A DNA stretch of 64,000 bases from Mermis nigrescens (GCA_036768485.1 JAVLUZ010000725.1:124001-188000), one strand, 5' to 3'. Counted from the first letter of the stretch, positions 32,787-44,308 are shown. Notes: generated by a model not told the origin, from the sequence alone. Made by a program: numbers and translations.

Positions 32787-33284
32787 TTGTTCTTCAGTCC
32801 AGAAATGTCCGACCTTCTTTGCGTTAAAATATATTCTACGAAATCGAATTTTCACAATTCTGGTGGGATTAAGATAAAAATTGTTGAAAGATTAGTGTTT
32901 ATTGATGCCGTGAAAGAGTGTGACGTGATGGGAAGAAATTTCACTAAACATTGCCTTAAATCTTGCCATTTATTGCCGCCCAAAATTGATTTCAGAGATT
33001 TAGAGGCCTATTACTCAACCTCTACCGTTTTCATATCTACCAAGAAAAAAAGGAAAAATCCTCTGGAAATAAATACTTTCAATGCCCGAAACGCGTGTTC
33101 AAATCGACCACTTATCGCCTTTCCGCCCGTTCCGGCCAACAATTTCGAACTATTCATTGAGGGCATGAAGAAATGCGGCATGTCTCCAGAAAGCGTTTCC
33201 CCTCTGACTAGTACTAATCGTTTGTCTGTACAAACACACATATGTTTACCTGTCATTACCTACGTTAATTTTAATAAATCTTAG
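32787..33284 (+). CDS. Unassigned open reading frame, 165 codons
   Basis: No family is recognised. The frame is longer and more balanced in composition than the repeat frames around it, with no low complexity, a basic stretch STKKKRKN and six cysteines. The first ATG is an arbitrary choice; real coding could start later, for example at MSDLLC or at an internal splice site. It lies between two family-A copies, to the right of the disrupted ORF cluster, and may belong to it. The opposite strand is also open for 81 codons. Confidence 0.3.
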   Translation: MFFSPEMSDLLCVKIYSTKSNFHNSGGIKIKIVERLVFIDAVKECDVMGRNFTKHCLKSCHLLPPKIDFRDLEAYYSTSTVFISTKKKRKNPLEINTFNARNACSNRPLIAFPPVPANNFELFIEGMKKCGMSPESVSPLTSTNRLSVQTHICLPVITYVNFNKS

Positions 33285-33289
33285 ATTCT

Positions 33290-33790
33290 GAAGAATGATT
33301 TCAATAAGATTATCGCTGTACTGAAAAGATTTTTTTGGTCGAGTTTATTGCTCAATCAAACAGAGCGTAGAAAAACAAACGATTAGCAACGTCCAAAATA
33401 CAGACATAATTTTCGGCACGTTTTATGCACTCGTTCCAGGTTATAGGCGAACTAGGAACGTTCATTGAGCGCTTATTGACGGGTAAACGTAAATATGCCA
33501 TGTGCCGATGAAACAAAATCGTGACACAAGAAACCTTGCTGATACGAATCGATTACGATCGTTCATGCACGATTGCGCGGAAGGAATACGTCACGCACAA
33601 GTTCTAATACGGCATCGCCGCACGAAACAGTGTTATACGAAACGAAGACCAACTGCTGCAGATTAGGTACTGCATTCACGATATTCTTAAGGGCGTCACG
33701 AACAGGGCCCACGAAATAACACAATTTTAAGTTAAGCTAATGTGGACTCAAACGTAAACTCGTTCACTGTTCTGTATGACGACAGTCCAG
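33290..33790. other. Unassigned GC-richer stretch
   Basis: More CpG than the neighbourhood (CACGATTGCGCGG, CATCGCCGCACG), with several short minus-strand frames interrupted by stops. This would fit a decayed coding region from the ORF cluster, but nothing specific can be named. Confidence 0.3.
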
Positions 33791-33792
33791 CA

Positions 33793-34030
33793 CACCTGGG
33801 CGTGGGGGTTTGGGGGGTATGCACCCCCCCCCCGAGAAACCAAAATAACCCCCCCTCAGAAATCAAAATAACTCCCCCAGGATTCAATTTTTGAAAATTT
33901 TATTTTTTTTTCGCAAGTTTTCGATGCCCGTCGAAAAATGGTGTTTTTACGCCATACCACCATTTTTAAGGCCATTTTTTTACCTTTGAAAAATCTTGCA
34001 CCCCCAGAATTTTCCTGCTGCCCACGTATG
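33793..34030 (+). mobile_element. Family-A short element, copy 6
   Basis: Starts CACCTGGGCGTGGGGG and ends CTGCTGCCCACGTATG. Another decayed open stretch (minus, 34031-34179) continues on its right side, suggesting insertion into older coding debris. Confidence 0.7.
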
Positions 34031-34189
34031 CAGTTCAGTCGTCCAAGTCGAACTGACAGTGACGCAGCTGCAGATGCCGCGTATTGCGGACGATTCGCCA
34101 GAAAAGAGACCATGAGGTAGTTGGGTATGGGGTCATTAGGCGTGACAGAAAACAGCCTGAGGTTTTGCGGATTGCACACCTCTGCGATA

Positions 34190-35110
34190 AAAAATTAATT
34201 TTCATTTTCGGTTTTGGTATAAAAATGTAACGTCTTTTTCATTGTTATACTTTCTACTTTAAAAAGGCAAACAATTTGAATTTAGATAGGTGCAAGGGGC
34301 AGGGCAGATCCATGGGAAATTTTCTTGAAAAATGGGAAAAGTTGATAAACGTCGTTTCGATAATGTAACCAGTTTTCGGGGGTCTGTAAAAAGTTCTAAC
34401 GCCTTCCCCCCTCCCCCGACAGACCCTGATGTGCAAGCATGTATGTACAGCGTATAATACTTTGGAGCTTGGTGATTGCTAAACCTTTTCGATCTATTTT
34501 GCTATATGATGGCCATTTTTCATTTACAACCACATTGAAAACGGATGTGCATAAATAAATATGTACATGGAGGTACTTATTCGTACATATGTACACACTA
34601 GGTATCTTTTATATTAGTAACAAAAAAATATTCATTTTGTTCAACTGTTAAAAATTTTGAAACATTATGCTGCCAAACAAATTTTAGAAGCCTTTTCGAT
34701 CTATTTTTCTATGACGGCCATTTTTTATTTGATCTTGATTTTTTCAGACCACTCGCTAAATTTACGTTTTTTACGCACAGTAAATCTTTTTTACTATTGA
34801 TAACAAATAATATTCTATGTATATTTGTTCTGTTAAACAATTTGCAAATATTGTAGGTAGGTACCCTGATTGATTTTTATTCTAAGTTTTAAGCCTATTT
34901 TCGAAATTTCAACATTTTCTTAATGGAGCCAATAACGTGAAAAGGATACCAACTTCTTTTACTATTGTTGAAAATATTATATTTCTTCAGCTGTTAGACA
35001 TTTTGCAACCCTATTAAACAATTTTTATTCAATATTTAGGCATATTTTTCTACATTTTCAAAATGTCGGTTCATCTTTTCATCAGAAATCTGTTCTCACT
35101 CATTTTTTGA
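34190..35110. other. AT-rich intergenic stretch
   Basis: No gene recognised. The words CCTTTTCGATCTATTTT and GATGGCCATTTTTCATTT occur twice (about 34482-34525 and 34690-34730), hinting at an old duplicated segment. Confidence 0.4.
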
Positions 35111-35122
35111 TCGAAAAATCGC

Positions 35123-35420
35123 TTAGTTTCCTTCATATTCGAATATTCCGTAAGCGTACGAAACGCCTTTTGATACGTACATAGCTTGGGGCATCGTTTG
35201 GCCGTCATAGCAGAGCCAGAAATCGTAACTTGTGCTATCCTCTCCATAGATCAACATTGATTCTTTCAGAATCATCGTCCGATAGCAAGGAGTATTTTTG
35301 GCCGTAAATCAGGGTCCGCCACTCGGGGCACACTTGGGTCGCCTTCATTCTTGTTCGGAAATCAAAAAATTTGAATATGCGAACTTTCATTTCAGCCGAT
35401 AGCGAATCAAAACCAGCCAT
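35123..35420 (-). pseudogene. F-box protein gene fragment with a frameshift
   Basis: F-box proteins are substrate adaptors of SCF ubiquitin ligases. From ATG 35420 the frame reads MAGFDSLSAEMKVRIFKFF, then DFRTRMKATQVCPEWRTLIY: a good F-box (L-x-x-E-x-x-x-x-I-F-x-F...V-C-x-x-W). That frame stops at 35235. A +1 frame overlapping it continues with YGEDSTSYDFWLCYDG and ends at TAA 35125, giving about 90 residues in all. The length is short for an F-box protein and the frame break suggests a pseudogene or a sequence error. An upstream exon cannot be excluded. Confidence 0.55.
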
Positions 35421-35457
35421 TTCGACACCCAACAAAAGACAGCAAGTGTGCCCCGAG
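35324..35457. repeat. 14-bp inverted repeat across the F-box start
   Basis: CTCGGGGCACACTT, within the F-box codons, is repeated in inverse as AAGTGTGCCCCGAG about 105 bp away in the 5' flank. It is an exact match, possibly a foldback artefact or a remnant of an inversion. Confidence 0.5.
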
Positions 35458-35749
35458 CTGCGCTACCGTCCTTACCTCATAAAAATTCGTATACCATTTT
35501 ATTTCTGTTGTACATACATCCCGCTGTGTATTAAATTGGTATTACCATTTTTGAATACACGCAATTTCATACATAGAAAATTCACAACACAAATAACAAT
35601 ACATTAGCTATATCATTTTACTTTTACACGTATCCTGTGCTTATACACATATCCTATGCTTGTACATGTGTCCTATGCTTAACCATAAGATCCAGATCCA
35701 GGCTGCGGCAGATACTACTTGTAGTAGAGATATTTAAATTTCACTAACC

Positions 35750-37348
35750 CACCCATGCACCCGGGCGTCCCTATGCTTAAGCATGGCCGATTTTGGGACA
35801 TGCCGATAACATGTGCCAAAACAGGCAGTGATATAAGATAGGAGATATCCTCTGCTATGACGTATGAGTGATATAAGATATCACGTGATTTATGACACCA
35901 TTTGCTACGACAAACAAAAATTTTTAAAACATCAAAACTATGGTTTGACCAAAAAAATTTTCCAAACCGTCCCAAAACAACAAAGATATGAATTTGACCA
36001 AAAAAATTTTCAGAACATCCCAAAATATCAAAAATATGGGTTTGACTGAATAAATTTCCAGAATATCCCAAAACATCAAAAATATGATTTTGGCAAAAGA
36101 ATTTTCAAAACCAATCTGTAACGTCAAAAATATGGATTTGATCAAAAAAATGTATGGGGGTGAAGCCGGAGGCGTCCCTATGCTTAAGCATTGCGGATTC
36201 GGGACATAGACAATTTTTTGCCAAACTTCGAAAATCGGAATAAATTCAGTTTACACCATTTTCGGGTTAAGATACTTTTGCCGCTGTGTGCGTTATAGCA
36301 TAGGATCGGACGTAATATAGCCTACATAATGCTACAAGATGGGCAATGCTATAGGACACAATGATGTGATTAAGATACCCTGTCTGTGTCATAACATGCA
36401 GTGATATAAGATAGGAGATACCCTCTGCTATAGCATATGAGTGATATAAGATATCACGTGATACATGACACTTTGCTACAACAAACAAAAAATTTTTAAA
36501 ACATCAAAAATAAGGTCTGACTAAAAAGATTTTCCAAAACATCCCAATATATCAAAAATGTGGATTTGACCAAAAAAATTTCCAGAACATCCTAAAATAT
36601 GATTTCGGCTAAAGAATTTTACAACAGCATTCTGTAACGTCAAAAATATGGAGTTGATCAAAAAAATGTATTGAGGTTAAGCGGGAGGCGTCCCTATGCT
36701 TAAGCATAGCCGATTTCGGGTTATAGCCGATTTCTTGCCAAATTTCGAAAATCAGAATAAATTCAGTTCACACTATTTTCGGCTTATGGTACTTTTGCCG
36801 CTGCGTGCGTTATAACATAGGATCGGACGTAATATAGCCTGCATAATGCTACAAGCTGGGCAATGCTATAAGGTACAATGATGTGATATAAGATACCCCG
36901 TATGTGCCATAACATGCAGTGATATAAGGAAGGAGATACCCTCTGCTATAACATATGAGTGATATAAGATATCACGTGATGTATGACACCCTTTGCTACA
37001 ACAAACAAACATCAGAAATATGGTTTGGATAAAATTTTTTCCAAAACATCAAAAATATGGGTTTGATGAAAAGAATATCCAGAACATCCCAAAACATCAA
37101 AAATATGATTTTGGCTAAAGAATTTTCAAAACCATTCTGTAACGTGAAAAATATGGATTTGATAGAAAAATGGTTGACAAAAACACATTAAAAAATCCAA
37201 AAAATAAATATGGTTTTTATCAACAATTGTTTAGAAATATCCCAAAAACATCAAAAGTCCAGAAAAATAAAAAATACAAGAGACATCTCAACTCCATATA
37301 GCTATCAGGCCTAAGTTCAGCCCGGGCAACGCCGGGCAGCTCAGCTAG
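35750..37348 (+). mobile_element. Helitron-like non-autonomous element with internal tandem repeats
   Basis: The right end has a hairpin (GCCCGGGCAACGCCGGGC, 37320-37337), 7 nt, then CTAG followed by T (37345-37349), the expected Helitron 3' terminus. The body is three tandem units of about 518 bp. No Rep/helicase ORF is present. The left end (expected TC) was not defined, so the start is approximate. Confidence 0.6.
35764..37175 (+). repeat. Three tandem ~518-bp units
   Basis: Each unit begins GGCGTCCCTATGCTTAAGCA (35762, 36170, 36688) and includes GTGATATAAGATATCACGTG, CTTTGCTACAACAAACAAA and runs of AACATCAAAAATATG with TTTGACCAAAAAAAT. The first unit lacks about 110-170 bp internally. 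The 36- to 40-bp AACATCAAAAATATG sub-repeats are themselves tandem. Short frames over them are artefacts. Confidence 0.85.
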
Positions 37349-37349
37349 T

Positions 37350-37820
37350 AACTCATATATATTGTAGAAGGTCAAGGCAGGAGGAAATGTACACTAGCAT
37401 AGCAAAAGGGTCCAAGTGCATCCCCAGGTCAAAATGGAGTTAGATATATCATTTGATTTGTCTCGAGGAGCTCTACACGTTAAACATGGTCTCGTATGAT
37501 AAAAATGAAAATTCACTGTGCAAAACGTCAGAACCTAAAGGGTCTAAGTACACTAAAAGGTCTGAGTCAAAAACTTTGAGCTCGTTTTTCTCAAAAAGAT
37601 CAAAACTCTATTGAGACCCTTTGCCATGCGGGAGGCGAAGTGTAGAGTAATAGCAAACAGCATGACGCGAATGTCACAATTCATCTATTGGCCCATTTAA
37701 GTGGGTTATATATTGTCATCAAAATACGATACTGATATCCAACTAATTCAGCCATCTAGCAAACGTCAAAGTGTGCGTCTAAACTCTACGGCAAACAAGT
37801 GAGAAATCTTTTGAAGTTGT
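37350..37820. other. Intergenic stretch right of the Helitron end
   Basis: No gene recognised and no clear repeat. Confidence 0.45.
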
Positions 37821-38386
37821 GCAGAGGCCGCAGAATATGCTTTTTGCATAGATAAAGTCAGGGCCTGGTTTCAATAAATATAAGCGTGGCCTTAAATTTG
37901 GGCCAGACTTAAGCCTGGTTCGCTAAGCGTCGTTTAAGCCAGTCCCAAAAAAGTTGTGGCTTAAACCTTGCTTAATTTCCTATTCAATCTTGTAAAATCA
38001 GTTTGAGTCTAGATCGGTGATCGCGACTTTAAGCGAGTTTGAATAAAATTTTCAAGTCACGCTTACCAATCCAGGCTTAAACCTGGCTTGACCTGTACAG
38101 AACATACGCTGTTAGGTAAATAGCGAGAATCCGTCAGATCACAATATGACATGCACGTTGCTCGCACGATGCATTCTGTACCTGATAAATAAATTCAAGC
38201 ATCACTGATGTAGACACGTGTATATCAGACATGCACACGCATACACAACGTGCAACATATATTTAAATAATTTTGATTTTATGTTGATTTCATGAAAATT
38301 CCCAGTTTTTAAGCCTGCGCGTATATTGGCGGTCCGCTTGTAAGCAAGCATCGCTGCATAAAAAAACATAAGCCTATTTTGCTCTA

Positions 38387-38538
38387 CGAAATTGATGAAT
38401 TTTCCAGTATTTTTCATTATTTTTCATTATTTTTTCATTTTTCACTTCCATCACAGTCGTTACGAAATTGATTAATTTTCCAGTATTTTTCATTATTTTT
38501 CATTATTTTTTCATTTTTTATTTCCATTACAGTCGTTA
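38387..38538 (+). repeat. 76-bp direct duplication
   Basis: Two adjacent copies of GAAATTGATGAATTTTCCAG... ending ACAGTCGTTAC, differing by a few bases. Confidence 0.85.
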
Positions 38539-38736
38539 CAGTACGGCTCGTTCAATTTCCAATTAAACTCATTTGATTGTTTAGAGAAACAAGCAAACTG
38601 TTATGATAAATCATCGGTAGATGGACTTATGACTACTTTGCAGCAGTCGAAATTTCTTCATACTTTTGTACACAGATTTTTGAACTAGGTAAGCCTTAAC
38701 TTTTTATTAGGATTGGTTTAACCAAGCCAGGCTTAG

Positions 38737-39293
38737 CCCTCCGTTTGCCGTGCCCTATGCCGGAGGCATCATGAATTACTCATTGGCATTTTTTCTGTAC
38801 TCGTTATCCATGTGTCCAAAACTTTGTTTAGCCTCATTTTGACTCCAGTTCTATCGTTTTTAATGATTCAGCTTGATGAGGAGTTATAGAGTAGTAAAAA
38901 ATAAGCATTTTTAGGCCTATTTACAGTGATATCACAAAAAGTCAAAATAGGAAAATAAGGTTATCATAAAAAATTTAGTGGTTCATTCCTTTCCAGCATT
39001 TCAAATGTAACTTCTGGTTGTGTTTAACGCTACAGATATCTAATTTTTCTTGTTTTTGCATGGATATCCAGTAGGTGCTTATTCTTATGCATTGTTATAC
39101 TTTTTTTAGTTGTATCTCTTTCGAAAATATTATTTACAGAAAATAACATACATATTTCGAAAGGACATAAAAAATTGCACTAAATGAAAGGAAGAACTGT
39201 CACAGCATGTAAAGATGGTGTAGCTTAATATGGACTAGGAGTTTTTGCTATGATGGTGCACTTCGACTGCAAAAACATGATGGTAAAAGGAGG
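38737..39293 (+). mobile_element. Family-E MITE-like element, copy 2
   Basis: CCCTCCGTTTGCC at the left and GGTAAAAGGAGG at the right. Internally collinear with 2501-3053. Nested within element G, so it is younger than G. Confidence 0.7.
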
Positions 39294-39466
39294 CTTAAGC
39301 TAGGCTTAAACCAGCCTAGAGCCTGGATTAAATCTGAGAAGTCAGGTTGATCTTGGGTTGTGGTTTAAGCCAGGCTTAAATGTACTTGATTGAAACCGAT
39401 AAGCCAGACTTAAGCCACGCTTAACGTTAAGTCGGGCATAATCCTGCATATTGAAACCGGGCCCTG

Positions 39467-39615
39467 ATTTATAGCAGATTCTTATGACTTTTTGCGCACA
39501 GAGGTGACTTTTTCCTAGTATGCACCTTTTATGTTTTTAATAATCCGCTATTCTAAGTATATTTGTCCTTTTTGTTCCATCGGAACATTTTTCTTTGCTA
39601 GTACTCAACTTTTAA
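39467..39615 (-). mobile_element. Foldback element F, single arm (copy C)
   Basis: Shares TTTTTAATAATCCGC, AAGTATATTTGTCC and GTTCCATCGGAACATTTTT with the right arms at 15110/15720 and 49200-49285. The start of this arm is displaced to 37827 by element G. Confidence 0.6.
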
Positions 39616-39849
39616 TTAGAATGATTTAAGTGAATTGATCACTAAAATCATAGGTAACTTGCCCAATGAAATATGACACTTGAAGAAAGGAAAATGAAAT
39701 TGTTTATCCTCATTAGCATCTACTTTGCAAACAAGACTTCTTTCATGATTCGTAATTATAAAGTTACCGATAATATTTTTAAAAGTAAATCCAGGTTTAA
39801 GGGAGAACAGTTTGTAACATGCCTAACTTGTACAACCTATAAACTCCTG

Positions 39850-41600
39850 GACCTGAAGTTAAGCTGAAGTGTGTAGTTTATAGAGGGTGTAATGGAAATC
39901 GATGATGGGTTCCTAATCCTGATAGTACGGAGACTCCTTATATTTCGAAGAACTTGGAAAAACTTAACCTTCGGCTATGTTCTGTAGCTAAAATTATTTT
40001 CAGTGTAAACTTTAAACAACCGCTGAGTGTAAAGAATGTCTATAATCTGATTCGTAATCCTGATGTCTCGAATAACATTTTACAAAGGTATTGACCCTCT
40101 TAAAAAACTCTGGGAGCAAGGTAAACCATTAGTGTTAAGTAGTTTACACCTCCATTCAGTGTAAACTGATTCATTAAATAGAATGTATCACTCTTAAGCG
40201 CAAAGCATTATTAGAGTTGAGATCATGCCTCTACTCTTAATTAAAGCAGGTAGTGTACAAAACCGATGCAGAAACGTGTTTTTACCACTCCAGACATAGA
40301 ACTTTACACTTCCAGGACTAACTCAATATTAAGTGTAAAGAAATGCATCTTACTGTTATGTGTAACCCTTAAGATATTCTTTATTTTTACATTAGTGCAG
40401 ACATACCAATTCATACACTCAGAACTCAGCAGAAAGAATAATTGCAATGACGGTTTTTCACCTTAGCGCTTGCGTTTTACACCTGGATAAATAACACAGT
40501 ATTGAGTGTAGAGAATTCCAACCAAGTGCGGTTTGCAACCGCTGACACGTACTTTATTTTTAGAATAGTTCGCATAACCCGATTCATAATCGAAGAAGTT
40601 GGCTGACGGAAAAATCGGCAAAAACGTGTTTTTTATACCAGGGTTTTAACTTTACACCTTCACATCCAACCTAGTATTGAGTTTAAAGAAACGCGTCAAA
40701 GTCCAATGTGAAACTTTTGAAGTGTACTTAATTTTTAGTACACTTTGCCCGTCTTGGTTTACAACCGGCGAAGATGGCAAACTGAAAAAAAAGGTAAAAA
40801 ACGTGTTTGTTTCGTGCACCAGTGAGGTGTAAATTTTAATAATCTGAAGCCAACCAGTACCTTTGTCTGAGAGAAACTTTTGTTCCACATCCTATTGGAG
40901 ACATCGACCAACCGAAAAAGATAAGAAGACGAGTTTTTCTACCCCCATCCATTTTAAACCCTGATTTCGAACTTCACACCTCCAGAGGTAACTCAATATT
41001 GCGTTTTTTAACGCAATTTGCTGCAAGGTGTAGGCCTTAAGACGTTCTTCATTTTTCTTCTAATAAAATTGTACATACTTATAAGTGGAGAAGTTGGCTG
41101 AGAAATCTGAGACAAATAATGTTTTTTAAACAATCCACTAGAGTGTGAAGTTTAGACCCCAATATCTAATTCCGTATTGAGTGTAAAAAAATTTGCTCGT
41201 ATAGGAAGTAGCTGTTGAGTCGCAGTATATTTCTGTTACAAACATCTTTAGGAATTATGAGTAGATTTCTTGGCAGACAGAAAGAATACGAAATCACGAC
41301 TAAAATCTGTCTTTACAGCCTCAGATTCTTACACTCTTTACACTCTCACTCAAAAAGTAAAACAATATTCAAAAAAACAAAGAATAAAATTTTTAGAGAA
41401 TTCAATTTTCTATAATTCTATAACATTATATTACATAAGGCCTTTACGCTTAATTGTCTAAAAATTGTCCTCGAAAACTTTCAAAAAATCGTATGTTATA
41501 TCCTTACTCCTAAACTTTTCACGCTCATTACGAACAGCGCATTGAGTATAAAGAAATACAAAAAAAACAGCTGATATTTTAAATATGCATGTTTTTAAAA
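39850..41600 (+). repeat. Diverged ~175-bp satellite-like repeat, block 2
   Basis: Landmark TATTGAGTGTAAAG-like words occur near 40321, 40498, 40673, 40990, 41163 and 41540, a spacing close to 175 bp or its multiples. Between them recur GTACTTTATTTTTA, GAAGTTGGCTGA and AAAACGTGTTTTT. Divergence is high. Frames such as 40266-40466 and 41215-41415 are repeat frames. Confidence 0.7.
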
Positions 41601-41819
41601 AACCCGCACCTCTCAAAAATGTCTCAGTGTTGCCATAATAGGGAAGTTGCTTTATGGGGTACCCAAGTATATTATAGGTATACGCGGTAATGCGCTAACT
41701 ATAATCCACCGAAACTAAACATGTGCACGTTGCAAATACCAGAATAAAAATAAGGGTAATCCACGTTAAGCTCTTTGAATGTTCCCTAGATCAATTTGGA
41801 ATTGCTGTTTACGATTATA

Positions 41820-42050
41820 TATTAACGGACATGTGAGGTTGCTCGATATACAAGCTGCTTATCTCAATAACTTTTAGTGAAGAAAACAGGTGATTATTAA
41901 GAGGCTAAAGCTATTAGATACACGAGGAGATTGTTGAATAAAAACCCAGCATTTTCCTAAGGAACAAAATGCATAAAAGTTCCAAAAACATTGGAAAAAA
42001 TGACTGAAAAGCTTATAAAGTTAAGATATTACCGCAAAAAGGGTGAATAA
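41820..42050 (+). repeat. Family-D interspersed repeat, copy 1
   Basis: Shares with 53288-53520 a scattered but ordered set of words: CGGACATGTGAGG, GCTCG, AAACAGGTGAT, TACACGAG, then AATAAA and TTAAGATAT. Function unknown. Confidence 0.35.
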
Positions 42051-42149
42051 AGTATATAAATCGTTATCCTGGCATATTTCATCCTATTTTCAAGCGTGCT
42101 ATTTATATATATTGTAAAAATTTACGAAAGTCTTAAAGAAGCGATTGAC

Positions 42150-42560
42150 ATGTATTATAGAATTCACTTTTGCAACTTTACACTCTAGCGGAAGGTATAA
42201 AAAATCGGTTTTGTCTCAGATTTCTCCGCCATCTTCTTCTTTACAAGCGGGACAAATTGAATAAAATAGAAATAAAGTACCTTTTAAGGGCTACACGTCA
42301 CAGCTGATTGCGTTCAAAAAAACGAAATATGTAAAGTTCGAAATCAAGGGTGTAGCATAGGGCAAATAAACACATTTCTTCCCTTTTTTGATTGGGTAAT
42401 ATCTCAAATATTCTGCGGAACAGAAGTTTTCCATGCACAGACGCACTACGACTTGAAGGCTACAAATTGGCCCAAACTGAATTTCTTTACACTCGATGGG
42501 GAGTTAGGTTCAGATTTTTAAACTTTACAATGTGGTGGATAGTGAAAAATACGTTTTTGT
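42150..42560 (-). repeat. Diverged ~175-bp satellite-like repeat, block 3 (reverse)
   Basis: Collinear with 13260-13680 (CTTTACACTCTAGYGGA, GGGACAAATTGA, GGTAATATCTCAAATATTCTG and TTTACAATGTGGTGGAT). Confidence 0.7.
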
Positions 42561-42569
42561 CCGGTTTTT

Positions 42570-44300
42570 TGTTCAGGGCCGTGTTTGAGGGGAGGAGGCC
42601 GCTTCCCCTTTCTGCCAGAATATTTTTTGACAGATAAGATAATGCATAAAAAGATCGAAAGAGCGCATTATTTTGTTAGAAAGGCATACAATTTTATCAT
42701 TCAAAAATTACTACATTTACTTAACTCATTTGGGAAAAAGTGCAAAAATTATGGTTGTCGTTTCAAAATTGTTCAGTATTTGAATTTAAGTTAATTAAGC
42801 GATAATTTTTGGTCACTTAATGTTAGTGACTCCTTAAAATATGCATAATCTGAGCATAATATGAATGACTTTTCTTGTAAAACTGTCAAAATTGTCGCAC
42901 CCAGCGCTTACACTTCCATCGATTGACACGTCTAAAACCTTAAATCTCAAATTTTATAGTCAGAATTATTTTTTTGCACTTATGGTGAATATAAACCTTC
43001 TAACTCCTAGTGCTAAGCAATGCGAACGACTGGACATCGACTACGAATAGCGGATTAGGTAGTTTTTGCACTAACGTTTACAAGAATTTTAAGATAATTT
43101 TGCGTAATAGAGCTCTCTGGATGCTACTGACCAAGTATGTACGCGGAGAGAGGTTTGAAGGTCTAGCCCCTGAGATGATGGGAAATTTTCAGGGAAAATA
43201 AGGCAAAATGAAGGTCACAAATGTGTGAAAAAAGTATTTTCTGCAATAAAGCTTGAAATCGACGAGAGACTATAGAATAATGTAGCTTCGACACTATTTT
43301 AGCATTTTTTCAATTCTTGGGGTCATTTTTGCTCTATAGGAAGTTCAATTTTTGCCTTCCTAGATTAGCTAACCCCCATATTGATCATGCTGGGCAACTA
43401 TGCTGCTGACCCCTCCAGCTATGGTGAAGGACATACCAACCATAATACCTCTCATCAGACTTTTCGAGTAATGATTACTTTATCATAAAAGCTTAATTTG
43501 CAATACAGCTAAATGATCACATTCTTTACTCTCATGAATAATTAAATCGCCTCTAAACTATATTTTTTTATAAGTGAAAAGGCAGACACTTCATGTGTCT
43601 TGATATTATTCAAGTATAGCAGTTTCAGGCGTAAAATTTACTAAGGTATATACGAGTAGATTGAAAATTTGTTAATCATACAGAGTGATGATTGAATTCA
43701 TATCACAAAGGAATTATTAGCTCGTTTGTGGTCCTTTTCTATTCATCGCGCCATTGCTTTCCTGATATATCGTACGTTCCATTTTTCTATCTTACCTAAT
43801 ATCGGCGAATGGGAAGATGTGCAAGGAAAAACTGATTTCTCGTGAAAATATTGCATATCTTAATAGGAATGACGTTAGAGGGGTAAAATTGAATTGGAAA
43901 AATTACAGACTCATGCGCAGCATGAACACTCGTTTACAAAGTCAATCGAGTGGGTTATCCTGGCTCCAGTCACACCAATACATTGGTAGTAGCTGAATTC
44001 TATGGGGTCTGGGTAATGTAAAACCGGCGAAAATCCCAAAAATATGCCGAAAATTCCGTTCGATGGGGTTTATCGATACCTTCCAAGCCGTGTGATCACA
44101 GCACCATCAGATCAGCACTTTCATATGAGACTGACGTCATTCATAATTTATAAGCGGATCCTGAGGAATATCTGATTGATTAATTGTTTCAACCAGAAAT
44201 AATTTATTTACCGAAAGTAAAAGTTATAAACATAAATGGCGATCATAGTTGGGAATAATTTAATTTAAAAATTTCGGAAAGATCGAATTGAAATACGTGT
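42570..44300. other. Intergenic stretch before the protease 3' end
   Basis: No gene recognised. Frames at 42585-42794 and 43010-43201 are unremarkable. About 43130-43400 has loose resemblance to the family-C interior (GGGAAAATAAGGCAAAATGAAGG). Confidence 0.4.
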
Positions 44301-44308
44301 AACAGCAT

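Larger units (their letters stand above)
37859..39466 (+). mobile_element. TIR element G (CAGGGCCYGGTTTCAAT ends)
   Basis: Left CAGGGCCTGGTTTCAATA, right inverse ATTGAAACCGGGCCCTG. Subterminal regions are full of GGCTTAA/TTAAGCC motifs on both sides (37880-38100, 39290-39440). Its interior holds a 76-bp duplication (38387-38538) and a family-E MITE (38737-39293). No transposase is visible. It is inserted inside a foldback-F arm (GCAGAGGCCGCAGAATATGC on the left; AGCAGATTCTTATGAC on the right). Confidence 0.7.

Noticed and set aside
35764..37175. Regular repeats considered as a CRISPR array
   Set aside because: Units are ~518 bp with internal sub-repeats, in a eukaryotic intron-bearing region; no short repeat-spacer structure or cas genes.
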